NCBI GenBank assembly: GCA_012271185.1
Contig: JAAXGV010000182.1
Span: forward strand, 1 to 33,238
Origin: Rhodothermales bacterium
Lineage (GTDB): Bacteria > Bacteroidota > Rhodothermia > Rhodothermales > Bin80
Length of the DNA stretch: 33,238 nt
Direction of reading: 5' to 3'
In this document: positions 1 to 8,249 of the stretch, one piece after another
How positions within the stretch are numbered: the first letter of the stretch is position 1
Layout of the letters: each line of letters begins with the position of its first letter
The notes under the pieces: generated by a model
What the model saw: only the letters and a program-made list of their open reading frames with translations
What the model was told of the DNA's origin: nothing
The model's database searches: none
Program-made: the position numbers and the translations under genes

Positions 1-324
1 TATGCGGTGTTTGGTCATGATCGTCAGGAGTTATGCTGGCGCGTGGTGGAATATGCTGCACCCCATGGCACATGTGCAGCGGTCCGGGAAGGTTCAGCGG
101 CGGGGCTCCTAGCCAGTCACGCTGCCCCCGCACCAGCAACAACCAGACTGCAGCACCATTGGGGCTTAACTGCAGGCTTTTCGGGTTGTGTCCGAAGCCA
201 TGCCGCAGTGCGCCAGATGCGAGCGCGGTGTCTTCATGGAAAGGTAACCGGATATGAAGAAATGGGTAACGGGTTTTTTTTGAAGTCTCCGCTTCTTTTC
301 TTTTCTTTGCGAGCCGCATTGGAA

Positions 325-1572
325 ATGATAGCACGACTTGGTTGCCTGAGCCTTAGCCATCATCACGCGCCAGTAGTTGTGCGGGAAGCGCTCTGCCTTG
401 CCCCGGAGGCGCGAGATGGCTTGCACCGGCGTGCCGCCGGTCTGAAGGGTTTTGCCCTGCTTTCCACCTGTAACAGGCTGGAGTTCTATATCGAGCGCGA
501 GTCGGGTGACGCGCGCTCACTCCAGGATGTTGTGGCGAAGCTGCTGCCGAAGGGCCACATAAAGTACCTGGCTGCGGCAGAGCCTTATGTGCACGAGTTC
601 GCGGGCCTGGAGGCTGCCAGACACCTGGCCCGTGTGGCGTCCGGGCTGGATTCGATGGTGCTTGGCGAGGCACAGATACAGGGGCAGGTTCAGGAATGCT
701 TCAGACGGTCTGAAGCATATAAGCTGGCAAGTCCGCTGCTGTCCGCCGTCTTTCAGGCAGCTCTCAGGGCTGGCGGGCGTGTGCGCCAAGAGACTGCGCT
801 CGGGCGCAGTCCAGTGAGTGTGGCCTCTGTTGCTGTGGGGCTGGCTGGTCGGCTCGCTGCACCGCTGGCGGACCAGCGCATCGCCATCATAGGAGCAGGC
901 GCGATGGGGCGGCTGGTAGCGAAGATACTGCGAGGCGCAGGCGTCACACGACTGATACTGGTCAACCGCACCGAAGCCCATGCAGAAGAGGTTGCAGAGG
1001 CCGTAGGTGCGCAGGTACGGCCCCTGCATGCGCTGGAGTCGGTGCTCCATGAATCTGACGTGGTCTTCAGCACAGCGCGCGGTCAGGGCATATTCCTGGG
1101 AGCCCGCCATATCGGCGATCGCGAAGCATGCCTGACCATCATTGACCTTGCAGTGCCGCGTAACGTGGATACGAGTGTACGATGCGTGCCACATGTCAGG
1201 CTCTTTGATATAGACAGCCTGCGAGATTGTGTCGATGCATCGCTGGATCTGCGCCGTGCGGAAGTTCCCAAGGCTACAGCCATCATAGATGCAGTGGTGG
1301 GAGCGCTGGCCAGACGCGCAGAGACACTGGCCGTTGAACCCGTGATCCGGGAGCTGAGGCGGAAGGCGGAAGAGATCAGACAGACGGAACTCAAGCGTGC
1401 GCTTGACAACATGAGCGCACTGGATGCCGAAAGCAAAGATCAGTTACGTTACTTTTCACAGACCCTGGTCAACAAGCTCCTGCACGAGCCTACAAGGCGG
1501 CTGCGAGAGCGAGCAGCCACCAGTGGTGTTAAGGCTGACGCAGACCTGATCCGAATGCTCTTCGCCCTCTAG
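325..1572 (+). CDS. hemA: glutamyl-tRNA reductase
   Basis: ORF 7..1572; homology-like sequence begins at the in-frame ATG at 325 (MIARLGCLSLSHHHAPVVVRE). STCNRLEFYIE catalytic-Cys motif, IIGAGAMGRLVAKIL NADP-binding motif, GLDSMVLGEAQIQGQV. Confidence 0.95.
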   Translation: MIARLGCLSLSHHHAPVVVREALCLAPEARDGLHRRAAGLKGFALLSTCNRLEFYIERESGDARSLQDVVAKLLPKGHIKYLAAAEPYVHEFAGLEAARHLARVASGLDSMVLGEAQIQGQVQECFRRSEAYKLASPLLSAVFQAALRAGGRVRQETALGRSPVSVASVAVGLAGRLAAPLADQRIAIIGAGAMGRLVAKILRGAGVTRLILVNRTEAHAEEVAEAVGAQVRPLHALESVLHESDVVFSTARGQGIFLGARHIGDREACLTIIDLAVPRNVDTSVRCVPHVRLFDIDSLRDCVDASLDLRRAEVPKATAIIDAVVGALARRAETLAVEPVIRELRRKAEEIRQTELKRALDNMSALDAESKDQLRYFSQTLVNKLLHEPTRRLRERAATSGVKADADLIRMLFAL

Positions 1573-1573
1573 C

Positions 1574-2482
1574 ATGGGTGCAGTAACGATGGGAACGCGC
1601 CGGTCTACGCTGGCGCAGGCACAAACAGACTATGTCTGTGCGAAACTCAAGGCGGCCTGGCCAGACCTGTCTGTTGCGGTAGCACACATCACGACCGAAG
1701 GGGACCGGCTGGCCGGTGCACTCAACAGCGGCAGCAGCAAGGGACTGTTCACTTCCGCGCTGGAGGAGGCCATGCTGAAAGGCACTATCGATCTGGCCGT
1801 CCACTCGTTGAAAGATCTTCCGTCAGCATCGTCGCCGGGGCTCCGGCTGGGCGCAATCCTTGGCCGTGCCACCGCACGTGATGTGCTGGTGTCTGCCGGC
1901 TCATGGACCATAGACACACTGCCCGGGAATGCTACCGTGGGCACGTCCAGTGTCAGGCGGCGAGCGCAGCTTAAGGCGTACCGGCCGGACCTGAAGGTGC
2001 AGCCTGTCCGTGGCAATGTCGATACACGGCTCAAGAAGATGGAGGCTGGCGAAGTGGATTCGCTGGTGCTCGCGCAGGCAGGGCTCCTCCGGCTGGGCGT
2101 GCCACACAGCCAGGAGAGTGTGCTACCGCTTTCGGTGATGCTGCCCGCCCCCGGACAAGGTGCGCTGGCGGTTCAGTGCCGGAGCGAGGCAGCCGACCTG
2201 ATTGCCCTCCTGCGGGCTATCGACTGCCCCGACGTGCGGCGGGCGGCAATGGCTGAACGGGCATTCCTGGTTGCGCTTGGGGGCGGCTGTGCCACCCCTG
2301 TTGCGGCATACGCACAAGTGAGGGAGGATGGCAGCATCAGGATGCAAGGCGCGGTGGCTTCGCCCGACGGACAACCTGTGATCCGGGTCGCCGGTGAGGG
2401 CCGCCAGGCGGAGACGCTGGGTAACAGCCTTGCGCGTGACGCGCTGCGCAAAGGGGCAGCCGGGGTACTCCGTGGCTCGTAG
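1574..2482 (+). CDS. hemC: porphobilinogen deaminase (hydroxymethylbilane synthase)
   Basis: MGTRRSTLAQAQT, GLFTSALEEAMLKGTIDLAVHSLKDLP, APGQGALAVQCR, LGGGCATPVAAYA motifs. Confidence 0.96.
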   Translation: MGAVTMGTRRSTLAQAQTDYVCAKLKAAWPDLSVAVAHITTEGDRLAGALNSGSSKGLFTSALEEAMLKGTIDLAVHSLKDLPSASSPGLRLGAILGRATARDVLVSAGSWTIDTLPGNATVGTSSVRRRAQLKAYRPDLKVQPVRGNVDTRLKKMEAGEVDSLVLAQAGLLRLGVPHSQESVLPLSVMLPAPGQGALAVQCRSEAADLIALLRAIDCPDVRRAAMAERAFLVALGGGCATPVAAYAQVREDGSIRMQGAVASPDGQPVIRVAGEGRQAETLGNSLARDALRKGAAGVLRGS

Positions 2483-3209
2483 CGCTTTGTCAGACAAACG
2501 GATCGTTGTCACGCGGCCGGCAAGCCAGGCGGAATCACTGTGCCGGCTGCTTGTGCGGGCCGGGGGCGTTCCAGTCCGGTTCCCTGTCATTCGCCTGATG
2601 CCGATACCGGACATGAGACCTGTGCAGGCGGCATTGGCGCGGGTGGAGCTGTATGACTGGGTGGTCTGCACCAGCGTAAACGGGGTGCGGTATGCCTTGG
2701 GCGAGCGGACTGCCCCGTGGCCGGATTCAGTAAAGGTTGCAGCTATCGGGCCGGTAACCAGGGATGCGCTGGAAGCAGCCGGCGTGAAAGTGGCCTACAT
2801 GCCGGAGGAGTTTCGTGCGGAGCGCATCGCCGATGGGGTGTATGGGCAGCGGATCCTGCTGCTTCGTGCCCGTGGCGCAAGACCGGCACTGCGAAGGCTG
2901 CTGCAAAAGCGGGGTGCATGCGTCGACGAAGTGGCGGCGTACTGCGCGGAAACCAATGTGCCGCCCCCTGCTGCGTATGCCGCCATGCATGCCGGTGTGG
3001 ATGCTGTCACCTTCACCAGCGCCTCTACGGTTAAGAGCTATGCGGAGCTGATAGGGACCGATCCGCAAGGGGTGACTGTGGCCTGCATCGGACCTATCAC
3101 GGCTTGTGAAGCGGAGGAGCGCGGATTCCAGGTTCATGTGGTTGCGAAGGAATACACCGCCAAAGGCCTCGTTGATGCGTTAAAAGCCTTCTATGAAGCT
3201 GATGAATAG
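2472..3209 (+). CDS. hemD: uroporphyrinogen-III synthase
   Basis: ORF 2394..3209; probable GTG start at 2472 (VARSALSDKRIVVTRPASQAESLCRLL). VCTSVNGVRY, AVTFTSASTVKSY, VACIGPITACEAEERG. Position between hemC and hemB. Confidence 0.88.
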   Translation: MARSALSDKRIVVTRPASQAESLCRLLVRAGGVPVRFPVIRLMPIPDMRPVQAALARVELYDWVVCTSVNGVRYALGERTAPWPDSVKVAAIGPVTRDALEAAGVKVAYMPEEFRAERIADGVYGQRILLLRARGARPALRRLLQKRGACVDEVAAYCAETNVPPPAAYAAMHAGVDAVTFTSASTVKSYAELIGTDPQGVTVACIGPITACEAEERGFQVHVVAKEYTAKGLVDALKAFYEADE

Positions 3210-4179
3210 TCTGCCGCCTGCATGGCGGCCGCGCAGGCTGCGGCGCACCTCCGCACTGAGGTGCCTTGTGCGCGAAACCTCGCTTGCTCCGGCCGATTTT
3301 ATCTACCCGCTTTTTGTCACGCACAGTGACACCGGTCCGGTGCTGTCGATGCCCGGTGTGGCTCGTCTGGATGTGCCCGGCTGTGTGCGGCTGGCACGTG
3401 AGGCCGCGGAAGCGGGCATACCTGGCGTATTGCTCTTTGGCGTGCCGGAGCACAAAGATCCGGCAGCAAGCGGGGCGGCGGATCCCTCGGGGCCGGTCGC
3501 GCTGGCCGCAAGCGCACTGAAAGCGCAAGTGCCGGAGCTGGCGGTGATCACCGATGTGTGTCTGTGCTCGTATACAGACCACGGACACTGCGGCATCCTG
3601 GCGGGTGACCGGATTGACAACGATGCGACGCTGCCTGTACTGGCAAACATGGCGTGTGCACATGCCGCGGCGGGCGCAGACATCGTGGCCCCCAGCGGCA
3701 TGATGGACCACATGGTGGCTGCGATTCGCCGGCACCTGGATGCTCAGGGCTTCCCGGAGGTGGCAATTCTGTCGTATAGTGCCAAATATGCGTCATCTTT
3801 TTACGGACCATTTCGGCATGCGGCGGACGGGGCTCCCAAGTCCGGAGACCGCAAGACGCACCAGATGGATCCCGCAAACGTGCGTGAAGCGCTGCGTGAG
3901 ATAGAACATGATGTGCAGGAAGGTGCGGACATGGTGATGGTGAAGCCGGCGTTGGCTTACCTCGATGTGATCAGCCGCGTCCGGACGCGCATGCCCGAAG
4001 TGCCGCTGGTAGCCTACAATGTCAGTGGAGAATATGCCATGATCAAAGCTGCAGCGGAGCAAGGCTTGGCAGACGAGCGCGATGCTGCCCTTGAAGTACT
4101 TACCAGCATCAAGCGTGCCGGTGCGGACAGCATCATCACATATCATGCGCTTGAGGCTGCGGCCTGGCTGCAAGCGTAA
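3193..4179 (+). CDS. hemB: delta-aminolevulinic acid dehydratase (porphobilinogen synthase)
   Basis: DFIYPLFV, DVCLCSYTDHGHCG metal-binding Cys motif, VAPSGMMDHMV, HQMDPANVREALREIEHDVQEGADMVMVKPALAYLD. Confidence 0.97.
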   Translation: MKLMNSLPPAWRPRRLRRTSALRCLVRETSLAPADFIYPLFVTHSDTGPVLSMPGVARLDVPGCVRLAREAAEAGIPGVLLFGVPEHKDPAASGAADPSGPVALAASALKAQVPELAVITDVCLCSYTDHGHCGILAGDRIDNDATLPVLANMACAHAAAGADIVAPSGMMDHMVAAIRRHLDAQGFPEVAILSYSAKYASSFYGPFRHAADGAPKSGDRKTHQMDPANVREALREIEHDVQEGADMVMVKPALAYLDVISRVRTRMPEVPLVAYNVSGEYAMIKAAAEQGLADERDAALEVLTSIKRAGADSIITYHALEAAAWLQA

Positions 4180-4190
4180 AGTCCGGGAGC

Positions 4191-4928
4191 ATGGCACTGA
4201 ATATTCAAGAGCAGCGGCCGGCAGGTGTCGACCTCAGAGAGCGCGGCCGGGACAAGTCCGGCAACACCCTATACTTGGATGCCAGACTGTTCATGCAACT
4301 TCAGGTGTTTACGGGGAGTGATAACGCGCAGCTGGTGGCAGATGCATGCGCACGGCACGAGCTGCGCGGAGCGGTCTACGTTAATGTGCTGGATCCTTAC
4401 GGTGTCGGTGTGCTGGCCATCAGCGAAGATGAGGAGTACTTTGCAGCAACGCTGCGGGCAATCCTGCAGGATGACCCGTTTTCGCACCTGAAGATTAGGC
4501 CGGAGCATGCACTCTTTGGCCGGACGTATGCGATCGGCTATGAAAGCGATCTGGAGGAGGTGCTGCTCAAGCGCCCGCAGCGCTACGTTGCCAACCCTGA
4601 GTGGCCGTGGGCCGTGTGGTATCCGCTGCGTCGGCGTGGCGCCTTTGAAGAGCTGACAAGCCAGGAGCGACGCACGATCCTCATGGAGCATGGCGGTGTC
4701 GGCCATGCCTATGGCAAAGCCGACCATGCACACGACATCCGCCTGGCATGTCACGGCATGGACACCAGCGACAATGACTTTGTTGTGGGACTGCTGGGCA
4801 AGAGCCTGTATCCTCTGTCGGCTATTGTGCAGCGCATGCGCCAGACGCGTCAGACCTCGCGGTACCTGAGCCAGATGGGGCCCTTCTTCGTGGGAAGGGC
4901 CGTGTGGAAATCGGAATACAGCGGATGA
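4191..4928 (+). CDS. hemQ: chlorite dismutase-family coproheme decarboxylase (HemQ/ChdC)
   Basis: WAVWYPLRRRGAFEELTSQERRTILMEHGGVGHAYGK resembles the ChdC Tyr (YP) ... His (EHG) region; C-terminal RQTSRYLSQMGPFFVGR; ~245 aa; lies inside the heme operon. Confidence 0.9.
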   Translation: MALNIQEQRPAGVDLRERGRDKSGNTLYLDARLFMQLQVFTGSDNAQLVADACARHELRGAVYVNVLDPYGVGVLAISEDEEYFAATLRAILQDDPFSHLKIRPEHALFGRTYAIGYESDLEEVLLKRPQRYVANPEWPWAVWYPLRRRGAFEELTSQERRTILMEHGGVGHAYGKADHAHDIRLACHGMDTSDNDFVVGLLGKSLYPLSAIVQRMRQTRQTSRYLSQMGPFFVGRAVWKSEYSG

Positions 4929-5932
4929 ACGACCTTCTTCTGAGGGCCTGCAGGGGGGAAGCCGTGCCGCATACGCCCGTCTGGATCATGCGTCAGGCGG
5001 GGCGCTACCTGCCGGCCTACCGCGCGCTTCGCAAGCGTTACACCATGCTTGAGGCGTTGCGTGATCCGGATCTGGCCGCTGCAATCACGCTCCTGCCCCT
5101 GGAAACGTTCGATCTGGATGCGGCGATAGTGTTTTCGGATATCCTGCCGCCCCTGATCGGGATGGGGCTGGACCTGACCTTCGTTCCAGGTGTCGGTCCA
5201 CGCCTGGAGGAGCCGCTCAGAACCACCAAGGGGATTGACCGCCTGCGTGTGCCGCCGGCAGTTGAGGCGATGCCGGAGACGCTGGAAACGATCCGGCGGG
5301 TCAAGCCCATCCTGAGGGTGCCGCTGATTGGTTTTGCTGGGGCGCCCTTTACGCTGGCAAGCTACGCCATCGAGGGAGGCGCCTCACGCACATACTCCCG
5401 GACCAAGGCGCTCATGTACAGCGAACCTGCCGCCTGGGACCGCCTCCTGACCAAGCTGACAACCGTGGTTGCAGACCTCCTCAAGGAGCAGGTGAAAGCC
5501 GGTGCGGACTGTGTACAGGTGTTTGATTCCTGGGCAGGTGCCCTGGGTCCGGCAGACTATGTCCGCTTTGTGCAGCCATACAGCAGGATGCTAATAGCGC
5601 AGCTGCCGGCGCCTGTGATTCATTTCAGCACGGGCACGGGATCGTACCTCAACGCCGTTGCGTGTGCTGGTGGCGACGTCATCGGAGTTGACTGGCGTGT
5701 CGCGCTCGACGATGCACGCAAAGCTGTAAAGCGACCCGTAATGGGCAACCTTGATCCGGTGACGCTGCTGGCGCCGTGGCGCGAGCTTAAAGCCCATATC
5801 GATGACGTGCTACAGCGGGCGGAAGCAACCGGGCACATCTTCAACCTGGGTCATGGCATCCTGCCCGAAACGCCCGTGGAAAATGTCCGTCGTCTTGTGG
5901 ATTATGTGCATACTGCCACCAGCCAGGCATGA
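4925..5932 (+). CDS. hemE: uroporphyrinogen decarboxylase
   Basis: PVWIMRQAGRYLPAYRALRK, AAIVFSDILPPL, GFAGAPFTLASYAIEGG, NLGHGILPETPVENV. Start at ATG 4925 (overlaps hemQ stop as ATGA). Confidence 0.97.
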   Translation: MNDLLLRACRGEAVPHTPVWIMRQAGRYLPAYRALRKRYTMLEALRDPDLAAAITLLPLETFDLDAAIVFSDILPPLIGMGLDLTFVPGVGPRLEEPLRTTKGIDRLRVPPAVEAMPETLETIRRVKPILRVPLIGFAGAPFTLASYAIEGGASRTYSRTKALMYSEPAAWDRLLTKLTTVVADLLKEQVKAGADCVQVFDSWAGALGPADYVRFVQPYSRMLIAQLPAPVIHFSTGTGSYLNAVACAGGDVIGVDWRVALDDARKAVKRPVMGNLDPVTLLAPWRELKAHIDDVLQRAEATGHIFNLGHGILPETPVENVRRLVDYVHTATSQA

Positions 5933-6876
5933 AGAGACCGGTAGGCGTACTGTTCATGGCGTATGGAGGCCCGGACACGCTGGATGACATTCCAGGGTAC
6001 CTGGCTGATATCCGCAGCGGGCGCACCACACCCCGATCCCTTGTTGATGAGATCACACGCAACTACCGGCTGATTGGCGGCTCAAGCCCGCTCTTGCCAC
6101 TGACAAGAGACGCCATGGCCGAAACAATGAAGGTCCTCAGCCTCCGCGTCCCTTCCGGCACGTTCGCTGGTTACTTGGGCATGCGCCACTGGACACCGTG
6201 GATTGAGGAGACGGTTGGCACGATGATCGACGATGGCATTGAACGTGCCGTCAGCCTTGTTATGGCGCCGCATTATAGCGGGATGAGCATCGCCAAGTAC
6301 CAGAAAAAGGCTGAGGCGGGACAGGAAATGTACCGCGGCGCCATTGATTTTGAGCATATCCAGAGCTATCACGATGCTGCGGGCCTCATTGCAGCGCTCG
6401 CTAAGCGCGTGCACATTGGGCTGAGCTGCTGGCCGGAAGAAGAGCGCCACCGCGTTCACGTGATCTTCAGCGCACACAGCCTGCCTTCACGGATCCGGAG
6501 GGAGGACGATCCCTATGATGCGCAGATGCAGGAAACCGCGTGCCTGGTGGCTGCCGAAGCGGGTCTCAGGGAGAAACAGTGGTCTTGGAGCTACCAGTCC
6601 AAGGGGCGCAGCCCAGAGCCGTGGCTGGGACCGCAGCTGGAGGATCATATACCTGTGCTGGCCAGGCGGGGTGTCAGGAACATGGTGAGTGTGCCGGTCG
6701 GTTTTGTATCAGACCATGTGGAGGTTCTCTATGACATTGACATAGAGGCCCAGGCTGTGGCGAAAGCCTGGGGTGTAAGGCTGGAACGTCCTCCGTCGCT
6801 TAACAGCGACCCGCTGTTTGTTGGTGTGCTTGCAGACCTGATCCTGGAGGCAGCGCAGCGCGCGGGGTGGGTGTGA
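5929..6876 (+). CDS. hemH: ferrochelatase (probably coproporphyrin ferrochelatase CpfC)
   Basis: VGVLFMAYGGPDTLDDIPGYLADIR, VIFSAHSLPSRI, YQSKGRSPEPWLGP, VPVGFVSDHVEVLYDIDIEA. Confidence 0.95.
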   Translation: MKRPVGVLFMAYGGPDTLDDIPGYLADIRSGRTTPRSLVDEITRNYRLIGGSSPLLPLTRDAMAETMKVLSLRVPSGTFAGYLGMRHWTPWIEETVGTMIDDGIERAVSLVMAPHYSGMSIAKYQKKAEAGQEMYRGAIDFEHIQSYHDAAGLIAALAKRVHIGLSCWPEEERHRVHVIFSAHSLPSRIRREDDPYDAQMQETACLVAAEAGLREKQWSWSYQSKGRSPEPWLGPQLEDHIPVLARRGVRNMVSVPVGFVSDHVEVLYDIDIEAQAVAKAWGVRLERPPSLNSDPLFVGVLADLILEAAQRAGWV

Positions 6877-8249
6877 CGCGCGTGTGCCGTGCAGTCATCA
6901 TCGGGGGTGGTGTCACGGGACTTACCGCCGCTTACCACCTCCAGGAAAGCGGGAAGCCTTTCGAGATCACGCTCCTGGAGCAATCTGACAGGCTGGGCGG
7001 ATGCGTCTTCACGGAGCGTGTGGACGGCTTTGTCATGGAGCATGGCGCAGACGCCTTTGTGGCGCGCAAGCCGCACGCGCTCGCATTGTGCAGCCTTCTG
7101 GATCTTCCTGTCCAGTCGCCGCAAACACGCACGGCCTACATCCGGAGGCCAGACGGCCTGGTCCCCTTGTCTGGGGGATTCAGCGGGCTGGTGCCGGCGT
7201 ACCCTGGCACCGTACTGGCCTCTCCGCTGCTGTCATTAAAGGGCAAAGCACGGCTGCTGTGGGAGTGGATGGTGCCGGCAGGGCAGGACGCCGCCGAAGA
7301 ATCGATGGAAGCGTTCTTTGTCCGCCGCTTCGGCCGTGAGGCATACACCCGCGTCATAGCGCCGCTGATCGGCGGACTGTCCGGCGGAGACCCGGCAGCG
7401 CTGAGCCTGGATGCGCACCTGCCGCACCTGCGCATTATGGAGAACAAGCACGGCAGCCTTCTCCGCGCCGCCAGGCACAGCCCGAAGCCCGCCGGAAGCG
7501 CCCTTTGCAGCCTGCGCGGAGGGCTGGGCACTCTGATTGATGCCATGGCGTCCCGGCTGCAGCGTGTCAGCATCTGCAAAAGCATGCCTGTGCAGGCTGT
7601 CCGGCGGCAGGGTGCAGGGTACGTGGTGGAAACAGGCAGCAACAAACTCCACACAGCCGATGTGGTGCTCATTGCTGTGCCGGCCTACGCTGCAGCCAGT
7701 ATACTGGCGCCGCTGGATGCGCCACTGGCAGAGGCATTGGGGACGATCCGTTACAGTGCCGCGATAATGGTGCAGCTTGCGTACCGGTCGCCTGACGTGC
7801 CACGCGTCCTGGATGCATCAGGATACATCGTGGCTCCAGACGCAGGTTGCAAGGCGGTGGCATCAACGTGGAGCAGCGTGAAGTTCTCCGGACGCGCACC
7901 GGACAACCACGTCCTGCTGCGCGTGGTTCTGGCCAGAAAGCGCACGGACGTGGCGTTTGCCATGGATGATGAGGCGCTGACGGCACTCGCGTGCGCAGAG
8001 CTCCAGGACACGCTGGGTGTGAAAGCAGCACCCATGCTGTCCCGTGTGCACCGCTGGCATCGGTCGCTGCCACAATATGCGCTGGGGCACCTGGAGAGGC
8101 GTGCACAGATTGATGATATGCGCAAGGCACACTCCGGATTATATCTTGCCGGAGCGGCGTTCAACGGTACAGGCATTCCGGACTGCATCAGAAGTGCGCA
8201 AAAGGCTGTGGATGCTATACTTTCAGACTACACAGCAAGCGATGTATAA
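6867..8249 (+). CDS. hemY: oxygen-dependent protoporphyrinogen/coproporphyrinogen III oxidase (HemY/CgoX)
   Basis: GTG start; VIIGGGVTGLTAAYHLQ FAD motif, EQSDRLGGCVFTERVDGFVMEHGADAF, C-terminal GLYLAGAAFNGTGIPDCIRSAQKAV. Confidence 0.93.
   Translation: MGVTRVCRAVIIGGGVTGLTAAYHLQESGKPFEITLLEQSDRLGGCVFTERVDGFVMEHGADAFVARKPHALALCSLLDLPVQSPQTRTAYIRRPDGLVPLSGGFSGLVPAYPGTVLASPLLSLKGKARLLWEWMVPAGQDAAEESMEAFFVRRFGREAYTRVIAPLIGGLSGGDPAALSLDAHLPHLRIMENKHGSLLRAARHSPKPAGSALCSLRGGLGTLIDAMASRLQRVSICKSMPVQAVRRQGAGYVVETGSNKLHTADVVLIAVPAYAAASILAPLDAPLAEALGTIRYSAAIMVQLAYRSPDVPRVLDASGYIVAPDAGCKAVASTWSSVKFSGRAPDNHVLLRVVLARKRTDVAFAMDDEALTALACAELQDTLGVKAAPMLSRVHRWHRSLPQYALGHLERRAQIDDMRKAHSGLYLAGAAFNGTGIPDCIRSAQKAVDAILSDYTASDV

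Noticed and set aside
81-260. Possible cobalamin riboswitch in the hemA leader (GGGAAGG at ~87 and GCTGCCCCCGCA at 121-132)
   Set aside because: The conserved GGTG-AA-TCC segment between the motifs and the downstream GCCACTG / AGCCAGGAGACC boxes are absent or out of order, so the matches look coincidental. Infernal with RF00174 would decide.
7-324. Extended N-terminus of HemA (ORF opens at position 7)
   Set aside because: Glutamyl-tRNA reductase homology starts at about MIARLGCLSLSHHHAPVVVRE (ATG 325); the 106 upstream codons are Cys/Ala/His-rich and do not resemble a domain or targeting sequence.
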